Part shown: positions 13,401 to 13,533 of the stretch, piece by piece
Numbering within the stretch: the first letter of the stretch is position 1
Layout: each line of letters begins with the position of its first letter
Source: an uncultured Slackia sp.
GTDB lineage: Bacteria > Actinomycetota > Coriobacteriia > Coriobacteriales > Eggerthellaceae
Direction of reading: 5' to 3'
DNA length: 13,533 bases
NCBI GenBank assembly: GCA_934646845.1
Contig: CAKUEV010000032.1
Span: 1-13,533, forward strand
Notes under the pieces: generated by a model
Seen by the model: only the letters and a program-made list of their open reading frames with translations
Database searches by the model: none
What the model was told of the DNA's origin: nothing
Program-made: the position numbers and the translations under genes

Positions 13401-13533
13401 CGCCGTTGTTGTTGAGGGCCTCTTTCGCCTTGTCGGCGTTTTGCTGGGCGCTGCTTGCGACGCTCTTCAATTCATTGATGCTTGTCGCGTGCTCGAGCTG
13501 CGCTTTGATGATTGCGGTGCCGCTTCGCGTGGC
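10417..13533 (-). CDS. Large coiled-coil surface protein with CAP/SCP-like domain and C-terminal sorting signal, 5' partial
   Basis: 1038 residues are visible and the frame is open to the window edge, so the N-terminus and any signal peptide lie outside. Residues 1 to about 376 are an Ala/Gln/Asp/Lys-rich coiled coil with A-x-x-A-L-x-x-A-x heptads. Residues about 385-603 form a globular domain of the CAP/SCP superfamily: H471 in K-H-S-P-N-W, E481 in N-A-E-N-A-A-W, a W-A-G-E-K segment near 497-501, and G-H-Y-I-N-L-C-T-T-S near 542-551, followed by M-G-F-G-I. About 604-985 is a second Ala-rich coiled coil. A Gln/Pro/Ser spacer then leads to L-P-T-T-S (1005-1009), a hydrophobic helix and K-R-K-I-A-R-K, i.e. 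a cell-wall sorting signal with Ser where Gly is standard. It is probably a wall-anchored stalk presenting the CAP-like domain. The ligand is unknown. The minus-strand TTG at 13470 is an internal Leu, not a start. Confidence 0.85.
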   Translation of the reverse strand, partial: ATRSGTAIIKAQLEHATSINELKSVASSAQQNADKAKEALNNNGAPYIQAKATQDAAQAAYDSAKTNADEARRAALDELSAQTNAAMKKADEAQAALDTANAELQTAKNDATAKANSYDASKRAAAEAQAALNAAKQAASDATPEALAAAKAAVDQANSALQKAQTDAANAQTSLNEAQKHADEAVAANTAAQTALAAAQQAKNAADGQVASAQAAFDSAQKALDQAKQGEAGYSEAQARVDQAKVALDSATSAAQAAADELATAQAASNAANNELAQATDELSEKEAADATAQQALSNANDTAAATQIEFEKAQTAYPNAQANQQKAQQALEAAQSAKKEADEALSNAQQAKEDADAAVASAQKAYDDAQKAADGAITEADLKGTEFIDWMVGNTGWTQQQIDNLGMGYCNANDPKDAFSMANIRAAVQQMRAVNKWRTDRGLNELLVSYQKAGVVAMLNADYSDMELKHSPNWTICNAENAAWNYGVDADFVGQWAGEKADFDDICKELGYEQQSEATAFQFYLDHQNEIDKQAGKRVVGHYINLCTTSSNAMGFGICARGTNNGWTTAVLDLDWINTANAGPGALTIDWYEANIDEFVKEKTSASTAAVDAAKQQLNKATSAQSRAANDVQAKQKAAASALENIASAQSALDQANDALESIDIAGKQQTVNDANAALSEAKEQANAAEQAKAKAAEAKERAQQKANDAAATLQAKQHTSEQGAGNVAAAQKAYDDAVQTRDNVFADVSSAQQALDAAQSNLSAATAAQADEEAALESAASQARDAQIAQTDAETKLNAAKTAAAQAGKDKEDAEKTTEGAEAAYNALVTHANALAAAQTAADKAAEDQDAAKAEFDSANTAVSAAEAKIAAASEAKAGADESLATLQGIDPDASIEAGNNANANDALNTLFAAAKHAAENASDAQASLDAAAKETGKHAPAYIEALANYNEALDVFDEANAKLAKAQAAEREKQLAASQQTNAASQPQPDSAQAKRAGKHALPTTSDAAPLGAAAAIASAAAMLGALAKRKIARK
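10507..10521 (-). other. Atypical LPTTS sortase motif of the surface protein
   Basis: The codons for L-P-T-T-S are followed by D-A-A-P-L-G, a 15-20 residue hydrophobic segment and a basic tail. Position, spacing and tail fit a sortase substrate; the fifth residue is Ser rather than Gly. Confidence 0.7.

Noticed and set aside
13468..13470. TTG as the start of the surface protein
   Set aside because: The frame stays open with the same coiled-coil composition to the window edge and there is no Shine-Dalgarno before it.
10417..13533. Possible CRISPR or tandem DNA repeat array, because of periodic sequence
   Set aside because: The periodicity comes from coiled-coil heptads with variable codons; no constant repeat with equal spacers is seen and the frame is continuous.

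Overview
The window looks like a piece of chromosome from a moderately high-GC Gram-positive anaerobe, most likely a member of the Coriobacteriia (Eggerthellaceae-like). This placement is inference. It rests on a Tat-exported lipoprotein flavoprotein of the fumarate-reductase superfamily transcribed away from a polytopic membrane LuxR-type regulator (a pairing typical of that family), a UMF1-type transporter, and a large Ala-rich surface protein with a C-terminal sorting signal. No rRNA, tRNA, CRISPR array, insertion sequence or phage gene is visible.

Left third (1-4871). The window opens inside a 10TM heavy-metal/manganese exporter of the ArsP_2 type with a His-rich loop. A 316-nt non-coding stretch with a perfect -10 box and short repeats follows, then a small winged-helix protein that probably starts at a TTG. 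Next is an HD-domain phosphohydrolase preceded by a leader of about 170 nt that can fold into three consecutive hairpins, one of them very long. Facing it is a zinc-dependent phospholipase C family protein on the minus strand. That gene diverges from an Atg22/UMF1-type MFS transporter. Clear intrinsic terminators close the HD and MFS genes.

Middle (4872-9436). A coiled-coil/Pro-Gln-Tyr-rich protein with a C-terminal TM2 domain converges, through a strong bidirectional terminator, on the Tat-lipoprotein FAD oxidoreductase. The oxidoreductase diverges from a multi-pass membrane protein with a C-terminal LuxR DNA-binding domain. The roughly 290-nt region between them contains three GGGGTGA/TCACCCC half-sites, two spaced exactly 10 bp apart, which makes it a good operator candidate. 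The flavoprotein probably takes electrons outside the membrane to reduce a small organic acceptor. It lacks several residues that define fumarate reductases, so its substrate is open.

Right third (9437-13533, minus strand). A tail-anchored zinc-ribbon protein with a long acidic linker lies downstream of a very large surface protein whose N-terminus is outside the window. The surface protein has a CAP/SCP-like domain between two Ala-rich coiled-coil arms and ends in an atypical LPTTS sorting signal. The arms are of similar length, which suggests a stalk that folds back on itself with the CAP-like domain at its tip.

Most noteworthy: the structured leader upstream of the HD gene, the half-site array between flavoprotein and regulator, the flavoprotein's non-canonical active site, and the coiled-coil/CAP/coiled-coil surface protein with LPTTS.
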